Shown here piece after piece: positions 17,102 to 33,457 of a stretch of 64,000 nucleotides of DNA. Both the position numbers and the translations under genes were made by a program. The stretch is from positions 70,253 to 134,252 of the forward strand of contig CAWKLQ010000006.1 of NCBI GenBank assembly GCA_963850525.1, read 5' to 3'. Source of the DNA: JAEMQF01 sp963850525. Lineage in GTDB: Bacteria; Pseudomonadota; Gammaproteobacteria; Burkholderiales; Burkholderiaceae_C. Below the pieces are notes generated by a model. That model saw nothing but the letters and a program-made list of their open reading frames with translations. It was not told the DNA's origin and ran no database searches. How positions within the stretch are numbered: the stretch's first letter is position 1; each line of letters opens with the position of its first letter.

Positions 17102-19003
17102 TTACGGAATGCGCACCAGGTCGGCGATTTGCTGCAGCGCCGTCGGGTCGTCCATCGTCGTCAGATCGCCGGGGTCGCGCTGCTCGCAGACAGCGGTGAT
17201 CGCGCGGCGCAACATCTTGCCGGACCTCGTCTTGGGCAGCAACGCCACGAAGTGCACGCGCGCAGGGCGCGCGACGGCGCCGAGTTGGCCGTCGACGGTC
17301 TTCATGATCTCGCCTTCCAGTTTCAGCGCGGCGGCGGGGTCCGCCGCAAGCGCCGCGTCCTTCAACACGACGAACGCCATCGCGACCTGGCCCTTCAGCG
17401 AATCGGCCACGCCCACGACGGCGACTTCGGCCACCGCCGGGTGGCTCGAAATGCTCTCTTCGATTTCGCGCGTTCCCAGGCGGTGCCCCGCGACGTTGAT
17501 GACGTCGTCCGTGCGGCCCAGGATGAAGAAGTAGCCGTCTTCGTCGCGAATCCCCCAGTCGAAGGTGCTGTAAAGCATCTGCCCGGGAATGCTCTTCCAG
17601 TAGGTCTTGACGAAACGCTCGTCGTCGCGCCACACGGTTTGCATGCAGCCCGGCGGCAGCGGGCCCTTGATGGCGACGACGCCTTTTTGATTCGCGCCGG
17701 TCAATTCGACGCCGGTGTTTTCGTCGACGATTTTCACGTCGTAGCCGTACATCGGCACGCCCGGGCTGCCGAACTTGCTCTGCGCCTTTTCCACGCCGTT
17801 GGCCAGCGCGAGGATAGGCCAGCCGGTTTCGGTTTGCCAGTAGTTGTCGATGATGGGCTTTTGCAGCGCGTCGGCGATCCACTTCGCGGTGGGTTCGTCG
17901 AGCGGCTCGCCGGCGAGAAACAGCGCCTTCAACGAGCTCAAGTCGTACTCGCGCAGGTACTTCGGGTCCTGCTTCTTCAGCACACGAATCGCCGTGGGCG
18001 CGCTGAACATGACGCTGACCCGATATTTCTCAACCAAGCTCCACCAGATGCCCGCGTCGGGGCGGATCGGCAGGCCTTCGTACATGATCGTCGCCATGCC
18101 GGCGATGAGCGGGCCGTAGACGATGTAGCTGTGGCCCACGACCCAGCCGATGTCGCTCGTGGAAAAGTACGTCTCGCCGGGCAAGCCGCAAAAGATGTGC
18201 TTGATGCTCGCCGCCAGCGCGACGGCGTAGCCGCCGGTGTCGCGCTGCACGCCCTTGGGCTTGCCCGTCGTTCCGCTCGTGTAAAGCGTGTAGCTGACGT
18301 GTTCGGCATCGAGCCAGACGCAGGGCACGACTTCATTGAAGTGCTGTTCGCGCAAGGGCGCGTAGTCGGCGTCGCGCCCCGGCGTGCGCTGCATCGGGCT
18401 CAAGCCGCGGTCGATGAGCAGCACCTTGCCCGGCTTGTGTGACGCCAGGCGAATCGCTTCGTCGAGCAGCGGCTTGTAGGCGACCACCTTGCCGGCACGG
18501 CTGCCGGCGTCGGCACTGACGATGACGCTCGGCGTCGCGTTGTCGATGCGGTCCGCCAGGCTGCCGCTCGCAAAACCGCCGAACACGACCGAGTGGATCG
18601 CGCCGATGCGCGCGCACGCGAGCATCGCAAACGCGGCTTCGGCGACCATGGGCATGTAGATCAGCACGCGGTCGCCCTGGCGCACGCCCAGGCTCAGGAG
18701 AATCGCCGCCATGCGCTGCACTTCGAAGTGCAGCTCGCGGAATGTATAGACCTTCTCCTGCTCCGTCTCGGTGGAGACCCAGATCAGCGCGTTCTGATCG
18801 GCGCGAGTCGCCAGGTGCCGGTCCACTGCGTTGTGGCACAGATTCGTCTGGCCGCCGATGTACCAGCGTGCGAACGGCGGCTTGCTGTAGTCGCAGACCT
18901 TGGTGAACGGCTGGTGCCAGTCGATGAGCTGGGCTTGCTCGGACCAGAAGCCCTCGCGGTCGGCGAGCGAGCGGCGGTGAAACTCGGCAAAGGCGGACGG
19001 CAT
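17102..19003 (-). CDS. prpE: Propionate--CoA ligase (propionyl-CoA synthetase)
   Basis: An ATP-dependent acyl-CoA synthetase that activates propionate to propionyl-CoA via propionyl-AMP, feeding the methylcitrate cycle. The 633-residue protein carries the ANL-superfamily P-loop Y-T-S-G-T-T-G-K-P-K-G at 241-251. The Y-W-Q-T-E-T-G-W-P adenylate motif and the C-terminal R-S-G-K-M-L-R-R motif, with the lysine acetylated in homologues, are also present. It begins with the acetyl-CoA synthetase N-terminal domain. PrpE rather than Acs is favoured by overall length and the Y-W-Q-T-E-T-G-W-P-I pocket; acetate or acrylate activity is possible. It lies 12 bases downstream of the acuI-type gene. Confidence 0.9.
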   Translation of the reverse strand: MPSAFAEFHRRSLADREGFWSEQAQLIDWHQPFTKVCDYSKPPFARWYIGGQTNLCHNAVDRHLATRADQNALIWVSTETEQEKVYTFRELHFEVQRMAAILLSLGVRQGDRVLIYMPMVAEAAFAMLACARIGAIHSVVFGGFASGSLADRIDNATPSVIVSADAGSRAGKVVAYKPLLDEAIRLASHKPGKVLLIDRGLSPMQRTPGRDADYAPLREQHFNEVVPCVWLDAEHVSYTLYTSGTTGKPKGVQRDTGGYAVALAASIKHIFCGLPGETYFSTSDIGWVVGHSYIVYGPLIAGMATIMYEGLPIRPDAGIWWSLVEKYRVSVMFSAPTAIRVLKKQDPKYLREYDLSSLKALFLAGEPLDEPTAKWIADALQKPIIDNYWQTETGWPILALANGVEKAQSKFGSPGVPMYGYDVKIVDENTGVELTGANQKGVVAIKGPLPPGCMQTVWRDDERFVKTYWKSIPGQMLYSTFDWGIRDEDGYFFILGRTDDVINVAGHRLGTREIEESISSHPAVAEVAVVGVADSLKGQVAMAFVVLKDAALAADPAAALKLEGEIMKTVDGQLGAVARPARVHFVALLPKTRSGKMLRRAITAVCEQRDPGDLTTMDDPTALQQIADLVRIP

Positions 19004-19015
19004 GGCGGGTCTTCC

Positions 19016-19993
19016 CTAGATTTTCACGACGATCCGGCCACGCACCTCGCCTTGCATGAGCGCATGGGCGCGGACCATCGTTTCGTCAAGCGCAACGTCT
19101 TCAATCATCGCTTCGAGCTTGGCCAGATCCAGGTCCTTCGCAAGGCGTTGCCACGCAAGTTTGCGCTGCGTCAGTGGTGCCATGACGGAGTCGACCCCCG
19201 CCAGCTTGACGCCGCGCAAGATAAAGGGCATCACCGTGCCCGGCAAGTCCGCCCCCTGCGCCAGGCCACACGCCGCGACCACCCCGCCGTAGCGCGTTTG
19301 CGCGAGCGCGTTGACGAGCGTGTGGCTGCCCACCGCGTCGACCACCGCCGCCCAGCGCTCTTTCTGCAAGGGCTTGCCGGCAGTGGCGAGTTCGGCGCGG
19401 GCCATGATGTTTTTCGCTCCCAAGCGGATCAGGTAATCCGCCTGTGCGACCTTGCCGGTCGCCGCCGTCACGGCAAAACCCAGTTTCGAGAGCAACGCCA
19501 CGGCGACGCTGCCTACGCCGCCGCTGGCGCCGGTGACGAGCACGTCGCCGTCGCCCGGCTTCAGCCCATGTTGTTCGAGCGCCAGCACACACAGCATCGC
19601 CGTGTAACCCGCGGTGCCGATCGCCATCGCCTGGCGCGTCGTGAACGCCTGCGGCAATGCAACAAGCCAGTCGCCTTGCAGGCGAGCGCGCTGCGCCAAG
19701 CCACCCCAGCGGGTTTCGCCCACACCCCAACCGTTGTGCACGACACGGTCGCCCACTTTCCACGCCGGGTGGGTGCTCTCGAGCACGGTGCCGGCAGCGT
19801 CGATCCCGGCGACCATCGGCCAGGAGCGGACCACCGGGCCGCGGTTCGTGATCGCCAGGGCATCCTTGTAATTGAGCGTGGAGTGCGCCACCTCGATCAG
19901 CACGTCGCCCGCGGGCAGACGCGTTTCGTCGAGGGACTGGACGCCGGCCTGGAAGCCGGAGTCGGACTTTTCCAATAACAGGGCTTTGAACAT
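19016..19993 (-). CDS. acuI: Acrylyl-CoA reductase (NADPH), AcuI/YhdH family
   Basis: A zinc-free medium-chain dehydrogenase/reductase of 325 residues that reduces acrylyl-CoA to propionyl-CoA with NADPH. The start M-F-K-A-L-L-L-E-K, the segment N-Y-K-D-A-L-A-I-T, and the NADPH-binding G-A-S-G-G-V-G-S-V-A at 155-164 are typical. It sits immediately upstream of prpE on the same strand. The pair makes sense together: acrylate or 3-hydroxypropionate-derived carbon is reduced to propionyl-CoA, and propionate is activated to the same product. The ATG at 19993 is chosen on homology. Confidence 0.9.
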   Translation of the reverse strand: MFKALLLEKSDSGFQAGVQSLDETRLPAGDVLIEVAHSTLNYKDALAITNRGPVVRSWPMVAGIDAAGTVLESTHPAWKVGDRVVHNGWGVGETRWGGLAQRARLQGDWLVALPQAFTTRQAMAIGTAGYTAMLCVLALEQHGLKPGDGDVLVTGASGGVGSVAVALLSKLGFAVTAATGKVAQADYLIRLGAKNIMARAELATAGKPLQKERWAAVVDAVGSHTLVNALAQTRYGGVVAACGLAQGADLPGTVMPFILRGVKLAGVDSVMAPLTQRKLAWQRLAKDLDLAKLEAMIEDVALDETMVRAHALMQGEVRGRIVVKI

Positions 19994-20116
19994 CGTGATG
20001 TCGCTTCGATTCGCGCTGCGCGCAGGCAACCTGGACGATAGCGCAGAGACGAGCGGCGACACACCGATACCTTTTCCGATTGACTGTGGCGCGCCCTGGC
20101 GCCTATCCTGCGCGCC

Positions 20117-20743
20117 ATGTTGGCCCGTCTTCTGCTCTGCCTTGGCGCGTCGCTGCTCGGCGCGGCGCACGCCGAGCCCAGCAGCGACGACGATCCGATC
20201 GGCCGCTACCTGCAGGAACGGGGCCTGGTCAACGCCGCGCAAGCTTCGGCCCCGACACCTTCGCCCAGCCTGCCGGACCGCACCTCGGAAATGGTGCTGA
20301 CGGCGATGACCTTCATCGATTTGCCTTACCGGCGCGGCGGCAATACCGCCGACGGCGGATTCGACTGCAGCGGCTTCACGCGCCATATCTTTCAAACCAG
20401 CCTGGGCCTGGCACTGCCGCGCCGGGTCGACGAGCAGGCCAGCGCGCCGGGGCTCGTGAAAGTGCACCGCGAGCGGGTCGAGCCCGGCGACCTGGTGTTC
20501 TTCAACACGCTGCGGCGCACCTTCTCGCACGTGGGCATCTACGTCGGCGAAGGCCGGTTCATCCATGCACCGCGCACGGGAGGTGCGGTGCGCCTGGAAA
20601 ACATGAACATCGCCTACTGGAGCAAGCGCTTCACGGGGGCTCGGCGCGCCCAGGGCGCCAGCCTCGACGCACCCGGCGCGCGCCCGGTTCCCGCGCAAAC
20701 CCTCCTGCCAGCGGCCCTGCAGGACCCCATCGCCTGGCGCTGA
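20117..20743 (+). CDS. C40-family peptidase (NlpC/P60), exported
   Basis: A probable cell-wall endopeptidase cleaving the D-Glu/diamino acid bond of stem peptides. The 208-residue protein has an N-terminal signal peptide ending A-H-A-E at about residue 19. The NlpC/P60 domain spans about 55-160 with the triad Cys84 (G-F-D-C-S-G-F), His138 (F-S-H-V-G-I-Y) and His150 (F-I-H-A-P). The short C-terminal tail is unremarkable. It is divergent from acuI, the gap being 123 bases. Confidence 0.92.
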   Translation: MLARLLLCLGASLLGAAHAEPSSDDDPIGRYLQERGLVNAAQASAPTPSPSLPDRTSEMVLTAMTFIDLPYRRGGNTADGGFDCSGFTRHIFQTSLGLALPRRVDEQASAPGLVKVHRERVEPGDLVFFNTLRRTFSHVGIYVGEGRFIHAPRTGGAVRLENMNIAYWSKRFTGARRAQGASLDAPGARPVPAQTLLPAALQDPIAWR

Positions 20744-20906
20744 CTGGCGAGGAGCCGCGCTGGAAGCGCGCGCCGTGCGCCGACGGCCGTCAAATGGCAT
20801 GGAAAGCGCGCCCTAGTTGAGGCATTGACCCCCCGCGCACTGCGCAGAATCGGCAGGGCCGTGCGCTGAAGACCGCGGCGTGACCTCGGCCGCAACCGCA
20901 ACGCCC

Positions 20907-25404
<4,498 letters not shown>

Positions 25405-25435
25405 ACGCAGCCCTGCAACAGCCCGGAGCCCGGCC

Positions 25436-29296
<3,861 letters not shown>

Positions 29297-29300
<4 letters not shown>

Positions 29301-30253
29301 TGCAGGTCCGCGAAACCCCAGGCGTCGGCGTCAACCCGCCCAGCGCGCCCGCCCCCGCCGCGAAACTGCTCGTCGTCGACGATCAGGCAGTGAACATCCA
29401 GGCGCTGTACCAGGTCTTCGCGCCGGAGCACCAGGTGTTCATGGCCACCAGCGGAGCCCAAGCGCTGGCGATGTGCGCCGCGAATCCGCCCGATCTGGTG
29501 CTGCTCGACGTCGTGATGCCCGACATGGACGGTCACGAGGTCTGTCGGCGCCTCAAGACGGACCCCGCGACACGCGACATTCCGGTGATCTTCGTCACCG
29601 CACAAAACGACGAAACCGCCGAGACCTTCGGCTTCGAGCTTGGCGCGGCGGATTTCATCTCCAAACCCATCAACCCGAAAATCGTTCGCGCCCGCGTCAA
29701 AACCCAATTGACGTTGAAAGCCCAGTCGGACCTGCTGCGCCAATGGGTCTACATCGACGGGCTGACCGGCGCATTCAACCGGCGCCACTTCGACGAACAC
29801 CTCAGTTCCGAGTCGCGCCGGGCGGTGCGCCAGGAGACGAACCTGAGCGTGATCCTGCTCGACGTGGACTTCTTCAAGCGCTACAACGATCACTACGGTC
29901 ACCAGGCGGGCGACGACTGCCTGCGCCGCATCGCCACGGTTCTCAAAGCCGGCCTGCGGCGCCCCGGCGACGTGTTTGCCCGGTACGGCGGCGAGGAATT
30001 CGCTTGCCTCTTGCCGGAGACCGGGCTGGAGGGGGCGATGTCACTGGCCAACCAGCTCGGCCAGCGTGTCTTCGCTGCGCAAATCGAGCACGTCGACTCG
30101 GCGGTGGCCTCCGTCGTCACCGTGAGCCTCGGCGTGTGCACCTTGCCGGTGGGCGCCCCCGTTTCGCAGGAAGCGCTGCTGCAGGGTGCCGACGCCCAGC
30201 TCTACCGCGCCAAGTCGAGCGGACGCAATCGCACTTGCGGGGCCACGCTCTAA
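29297..30253 (+). CDS. PleD-like response regulator with diguanylate cyclase (GGDEF) domain
   Basis: A cytoplasmic 318-residue regulator that makes cyclic di-GMP. The receiver domain spans about 22-140 with phospho-acceptor Asp71, Thr101 and Lys123. The GGDEF domain carries an intact active site, G-G-E-E-F at 231-235. An inhibitory I-site R-P-G-D at 222-225 sits five residues before it, so product feedback is expected. The ATG overlaps the stop of the second kinase (A-T-G-A), which argues that the kinases phosphorylate this protein through their phosphotransfer domains. It is the only obvious output of the cluster. Confidence 0.95.
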
Positions 30254-30341
30254 CCAAGACCACCACGTCCCTTGCGCAGCGCGCTGCGGCGCTGCCCGCC
30301 TTGCAGCAACTCGGCCTTGGCGAGCAAAGGCACAATCGGGC

Positions 30342-31457
30342 ATGGCCGACAAAGTCATCCCCCTGGCGGACCAGCGCTACGCCGCGTCGGTGCCACGCAT
30401 TCCGAGCGTGCTCACGGCGCCGAGCGGCCTGCTCGGCGACCGGCGGGGCCGGCCGCTGCGCGACTTGCGCATCTCGGTCACCGACCGCTGCAACTTCCGC
30501 TGCAGCTATTGCATGCCCAAGGAGGTGTTCGACAAGCAGTACAGCTTCTTGCCGCACAGCTCGCTGCTGACTTTCGAAGAGATCACGCGCCTCTCGCAAA
30601 TCTTCGTCGCCCACGGTGTGCAGAAACTTCGCCTCACCGGCGGCGAGCCGCTGCTGCGCAAGAACCTCGAAATCCTGATCGAGATGCTGAGTCGCCTGCG
30701 CACGCCGGGAGGCGACGCGCTCGACCTGACGCTGACGACGAACGCGTCGCTCCTGAAGAAAAAAGCGCGCGCGCTGAAAGACGCCGGGCTGCAACGCATC
30801 ACCGTGAGCCTGGATGCGCTGGACGACGCGATATTTCGGCGCATGAACGATGTCGATTTTCCGGTCGCCGAAGTGCTGGACGGCATCGAAGCAGCGCAAG
30901 CCGTCGGCCTGGGGACGATCAAGGTGAACATGGTCGTGAAGCGCGGCACGAACGACGCCGAGATTCTCGCGATGGCGCGGCATTTCCGCGGCACGCCCAT
31001 CGTGCTGCGCTTCATCGAATACATGGACGTGGGCGCGACGAACGGCTGGCGCATGGATGAAGTCTTGCCGTCCAGCGAAGTCGTGGCGCGAATCCACCGC
31101 GAATTTCCGCTGGAGGCGATGGACGCCAGCGCCCCAGGCGAAACCGCGCAGCGCTGGCGCTACCGCGACGGCGCGGGCGAGATCGGCGTGATCTCGAGCG
31201 TCACGCAGGCGTTTTGCCACGACTGCAATCGCGCCCGGTTGTCCACCGAAGGCAAACTGTTCTTGTGCCTGTTCGCGAGCCACGGCCACGATTTGCGCGC
31301 GCTGCTGCGCTGCGGCTCGAGCGACGCACAAATTGCCGCCGCGGTCGGCCTGATCTGGCAGGGGCGCGAGGATCGCTACTCTGAGCTGCGCGGCGCCCAG
31401 GCGGCCGACCCGGGCAGCGGCCAGCGGCGCGTCGAGATGCACTACATCGGCGGGTAA
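30342..31457 (+). CDS. moaA: GTP 3',8-cyclase MoaA
   Basis: A radical SAM enzyme that, with MoaC, converts GTP to cyclic pyranopterin monophosphate, the first step of molybdenum cofactor synthesis. The 371-residue protein has the radical SAM cluster C50-x3-C54-x2-C57 (C-N-F-R-C-S-Y-C) and T-G-G-E-P-L-L-R-K at 99-107. The C-terminal second [4Fe-4S] site is visible as F-C-H-D-C-N-R and L-F-L-C-L-F. The ATG at 30342 is chosen on homology. The protein ends in the expected G-G (I-G-G). It starts the moaA-mobA-moeA operon. Confidence 0.96.
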   Translation: MADKVIPLADQRYAASVPRIPSVLTAPSGLLGDRRGRPLRDLRISVTDRCNFRCSYCMPKEVFDKQYSFLPHSSLLTFEEITRLSQIFVAHGVQKLRLTGGEPLLRKNLEILIEMLSRLRTPGGDALDLTLTTNASLLKKKARALKDAGLQRITVSLDALDDAIFRRMNDVDFPVAEVLDGIEAAQAVGLGTIKVNMVVKRGTNDAEILAMARHFRGTPIVLRFIEYMDVGATNGWRMDEVLPSSEVVARIHREFPLEAMDASAPGETAQRWRYRDGAGEIGVISSVTQAFCHDCNRARLSTEGKLFLCLFASHGHDLRALLRCGSSDAQIAAAVGLIWQGREDRYSELRGAQAADPGSGQRRVEMHYIGG

Positions 31458-31463
31458 GGCAGA

Positions 31464-32072
31464 GTGATCCCCCGCGAACAGATCACCGGCCTGATCCTCG
31501 CCGGCGGGCGCGGCAGCCGCATGGGCGGCGTCGACAAGGGCTTGCAGAACTACCGCGGCATGCCGCTTGCCATGAATGCGTTAATGCGCCTGGGCCCGCA
31601 AGTCGGCCACGTCATGATCAACGCGAACCGCAACCTCGGCGCGTATGAAGCGTTCGGCGCGCCGCTCTGGCCCGACGCGCTGTCCGACTTTGCCGGGCCG
31701 CTCGCCGGTTTCCTCGCCGGGCTCGAACAATGCGAGACGCCTTACCTCGTCAGCGTGCCCTGCGATTCGCCGCAGTTCCCGCTCGACCTCGTGCAGCGCC
31801 TGGCAGACGCCCTGGAAGCACAGGGCGCCGAGATCTCGATCGCCGCAACCTTCGAAGATGGCGTGATGCGCACCCAGCCCGTGTTCTGCCTGATGAAGGC
31901 CGAACTGATGGAAAGCCTGGTGCGCTTCACGCACGAGGGCGGGCGCAAGATCGACCGCTGGACGGCGCTGCACGCTTGCGTCGAAGTGCCCTTCGACGAC
32001 GCCGCGGCGTTCGCCAACGCGAATACGCTCGCCGAGTTGCAGCAGCTCGAACGACCGCAAGACTTGTCATGA
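31464..32072 (+). CDS. mobA: Molybdenum cofactor guanylyltransferase
   Basis: Transfers GMP from GTP to molybdopterin to make the bis-MGD cofactor used by DMSO-reductase-family enzymes. The 202-residue protein starts at a GTG 6 bases after moaA. The nucleotidyltransferase signature L-I-L-A-G-G-R-G-S-R-M-G-G-V-D-K-G is at about 10-26. The S-V-P-C-D-S-P metal-binding segment is in the middle. The stop overlaps the moeA start (A-T-G-A), so the three genes form one operon. Confidence 0.94.
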   Translation: MIPREQITGLILAGGRGSRMGGVDKGLQNYRGMPLAMNALMRLGPQVGHVMINANRNLGAYEAFGAPLWPDALSDFAGPLAGFLAGLEQCETPYLVSVPCDSPQFPLDLVQRLADALEAQGAEISIAATFEDGVMRTQPVFCLMKAELMESLVRFTHEGGRKIDRWTALHACVEVPFDDAAAFANANTLAELQQLERPQDLS

Positions 32073-33406
32073 CAGCGCCAACCTTGCAGGAAATCGCGTC
32101 CTGCGTCAGCGGCTATGACCCGAATGCGCTGCCGGTGGCGCAGGCGCAGGAATTCATCGCGCGGCTCGTGCCGCGAGTCCAGGCGACCGAGATGCTCGCG
32201 CTGCGCTCGAGCCTGGGGCGCGTGCTCGCGCGCGACATCGTCTCGGCGATCAACGTTCCGGCCAACGACAACTCCGCCATGGACGGCTATGCGCTGCGCG
32301 CATCGGACTTGCGCGCAGGCGCGGCGACGGCGCTGCAAGCCATAGGCACAGGCTTCGCGGGCCAACAGTTTGAAGGCGCCGTGCAGCCCGGGCAGTGCGT
32401 TCGCATCATGACGGGCGCCGTCATGCCGCAGGGCCTGGACACCGTCGTGCCGCAAGAATTTGTTCAGGTCGACGGGGCGCGCATCACGGTTCCCGCAGAC
32501 GTGGTGCGCGCCGGCGACAACCGGCGCCTCGCAGGCGAAGACCTTGCGTTGGGCGAGGTCGCGCTGGCGGCAGGGCGCATCCTGAGCCCGGCGGACCTGG
32601 GGCTGCTCGCTTCGCTCGGCCAGGCCGAAGTGCCGGTGCGGCGCCGTTTGCGCGTCGCCTTCTTTTCCACCGGCGACGAGTTGCGCTCGATCGGTGAGCC
32701 GCTGCCCGCAGGCTGCGTCTACGACAGCAACCGCTACACGCTGTGGGGCATGCTGCAGCGCCTGGGCGTGGAAGTGCTCGACTTCGGCGTCGTGCGCGAC
32801 GAGCCCGTCGCGCTGGAAGCGGCGTTTCGCGCCGCGGCGCGCGACGCCGACGCCGTCATCACGTCGGGCGGCGTGAGCGTGGGCGAAGCCGACCACACCA
32901 AACAAGTCATGGCCCAGGTCGGCGACGTGCTGTTCTGGCGCATCGCGATGCGCCCGGGCCGGCCAATGGCGATCGGGCGCATCGGCAGCGGCAGCGACAA
33001 CACGCACAGCGCCATCCTGTTCGGCCTGCCCGGCAACCCGGTCGCCGTGATGGTGACGTTCTACGCCTTCGTGCGCGAGGCATTGCTCGCCATGAGCGGC
33101 GCAACGCCCAAGCCGCTGCCGATGCTTCGCGCAGCGAGTACCGCAGCGATCCGCAAGAAACCCGGCCGCACCGAATACCAGCGCGGCATCGTGACGCGCG
33201 CCGCTTGCAGCGAATCTGTCACCCCGGCGCAAGCCGGGGCCCACCCACAGCAAGCCCACTGGCAAGTGGAAATCACCGGCGCGCAAGGCTCGGGCATCCT
33301 GCGCAGCATGAGCCAGGCGAATGGGCTGGTCGTGCTGCACCACGAGCAGGGCGACATTGCCGCGGGTGAACTTGTCGACGTCTTGCCGTTCGACGGACTC
33401 GTCTGA
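32069..33406 (+). CDS. moeA: Molybdopterin molybdenumtransferase
   Basis: Inserts molybdate into adenylylated molybdopterin. The 445-residue protein has the family motifs A-M-D-G-Y-A near residue 72, I-M-T-G-A-V-M-P near 113, T-S-G-G-V-S-V-G in the central MoCF domain, and G-L-P-G-N-P-V. The C-terminal domain contains an extra stretch near residues 383-393 (S-V-T-P-A-Q-A-G-A-H) that is encoded by a dispersed hairpin repeat. It is in frame and at a loop position, so it probably does not abolish activity. It is translationally coupled to mobA. Confidence 0.94.
   Translation: MTAPTLQEIASCVSGYDPNALPVAQAQEFIARLVPRVQATEMLALRSSLGRVLARDIVSAINVPANDNSAMDGYALRASDLRAGAATALQAIGTGFAGQQFEGAVQPGQCVRIMTGAVMPQGLDTVVPQEFVQVDGARITVPADVVRAGDNRRLAGEDLALGEVALAAGRILSPADLGLLASLGQAEVPVRRRLRVAFFSTGDELRSIGEPLPAGCVYDSNRYTLWGMLQRLGVEVLDFGVVRDEPVALEAAFRAAARDADAVITSGGVSVGEADHTKQVMAQVGDVLFWRIAMRPGRPMAIGRIGSGSDNTHSAILFGLPGNPVAVMVTFYAFVREALLAMSGATPKPLPMLRAASTAAIRKKPGRTEYQRGIVTRAACSESVTPAQAGAHPQQAHWQVEITGAQGSGILRSMSQANGLVVLHHEQGDIAAGELVDVLPFDGLV
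33218..33244. repeat. Dispersed hairpin repeat within moeA
   Basis: The sequence contains a perfect 7-base stem, CCCCGGC and GCCGGGG, closed on a GCAA loop and preceded by GTCA. This matches one half of the element in the transglutaminase gene at 13291. The insertion is in frame with moeA. Confidence 0.7.
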
Positions 33407-33457
33407 CCCGCAGCAGCGCAGAATGAGCGCAGGCCGTCCGGCCCGGCAGCACCCGGC

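Noticed and set aside
30254..30341. Possible molybdenum-cofactor riboswitch before moaA
   Set aside because: The gap is only 88 bases and contains simple GC-rich pairing, without the extended architecture of that riboswitch.
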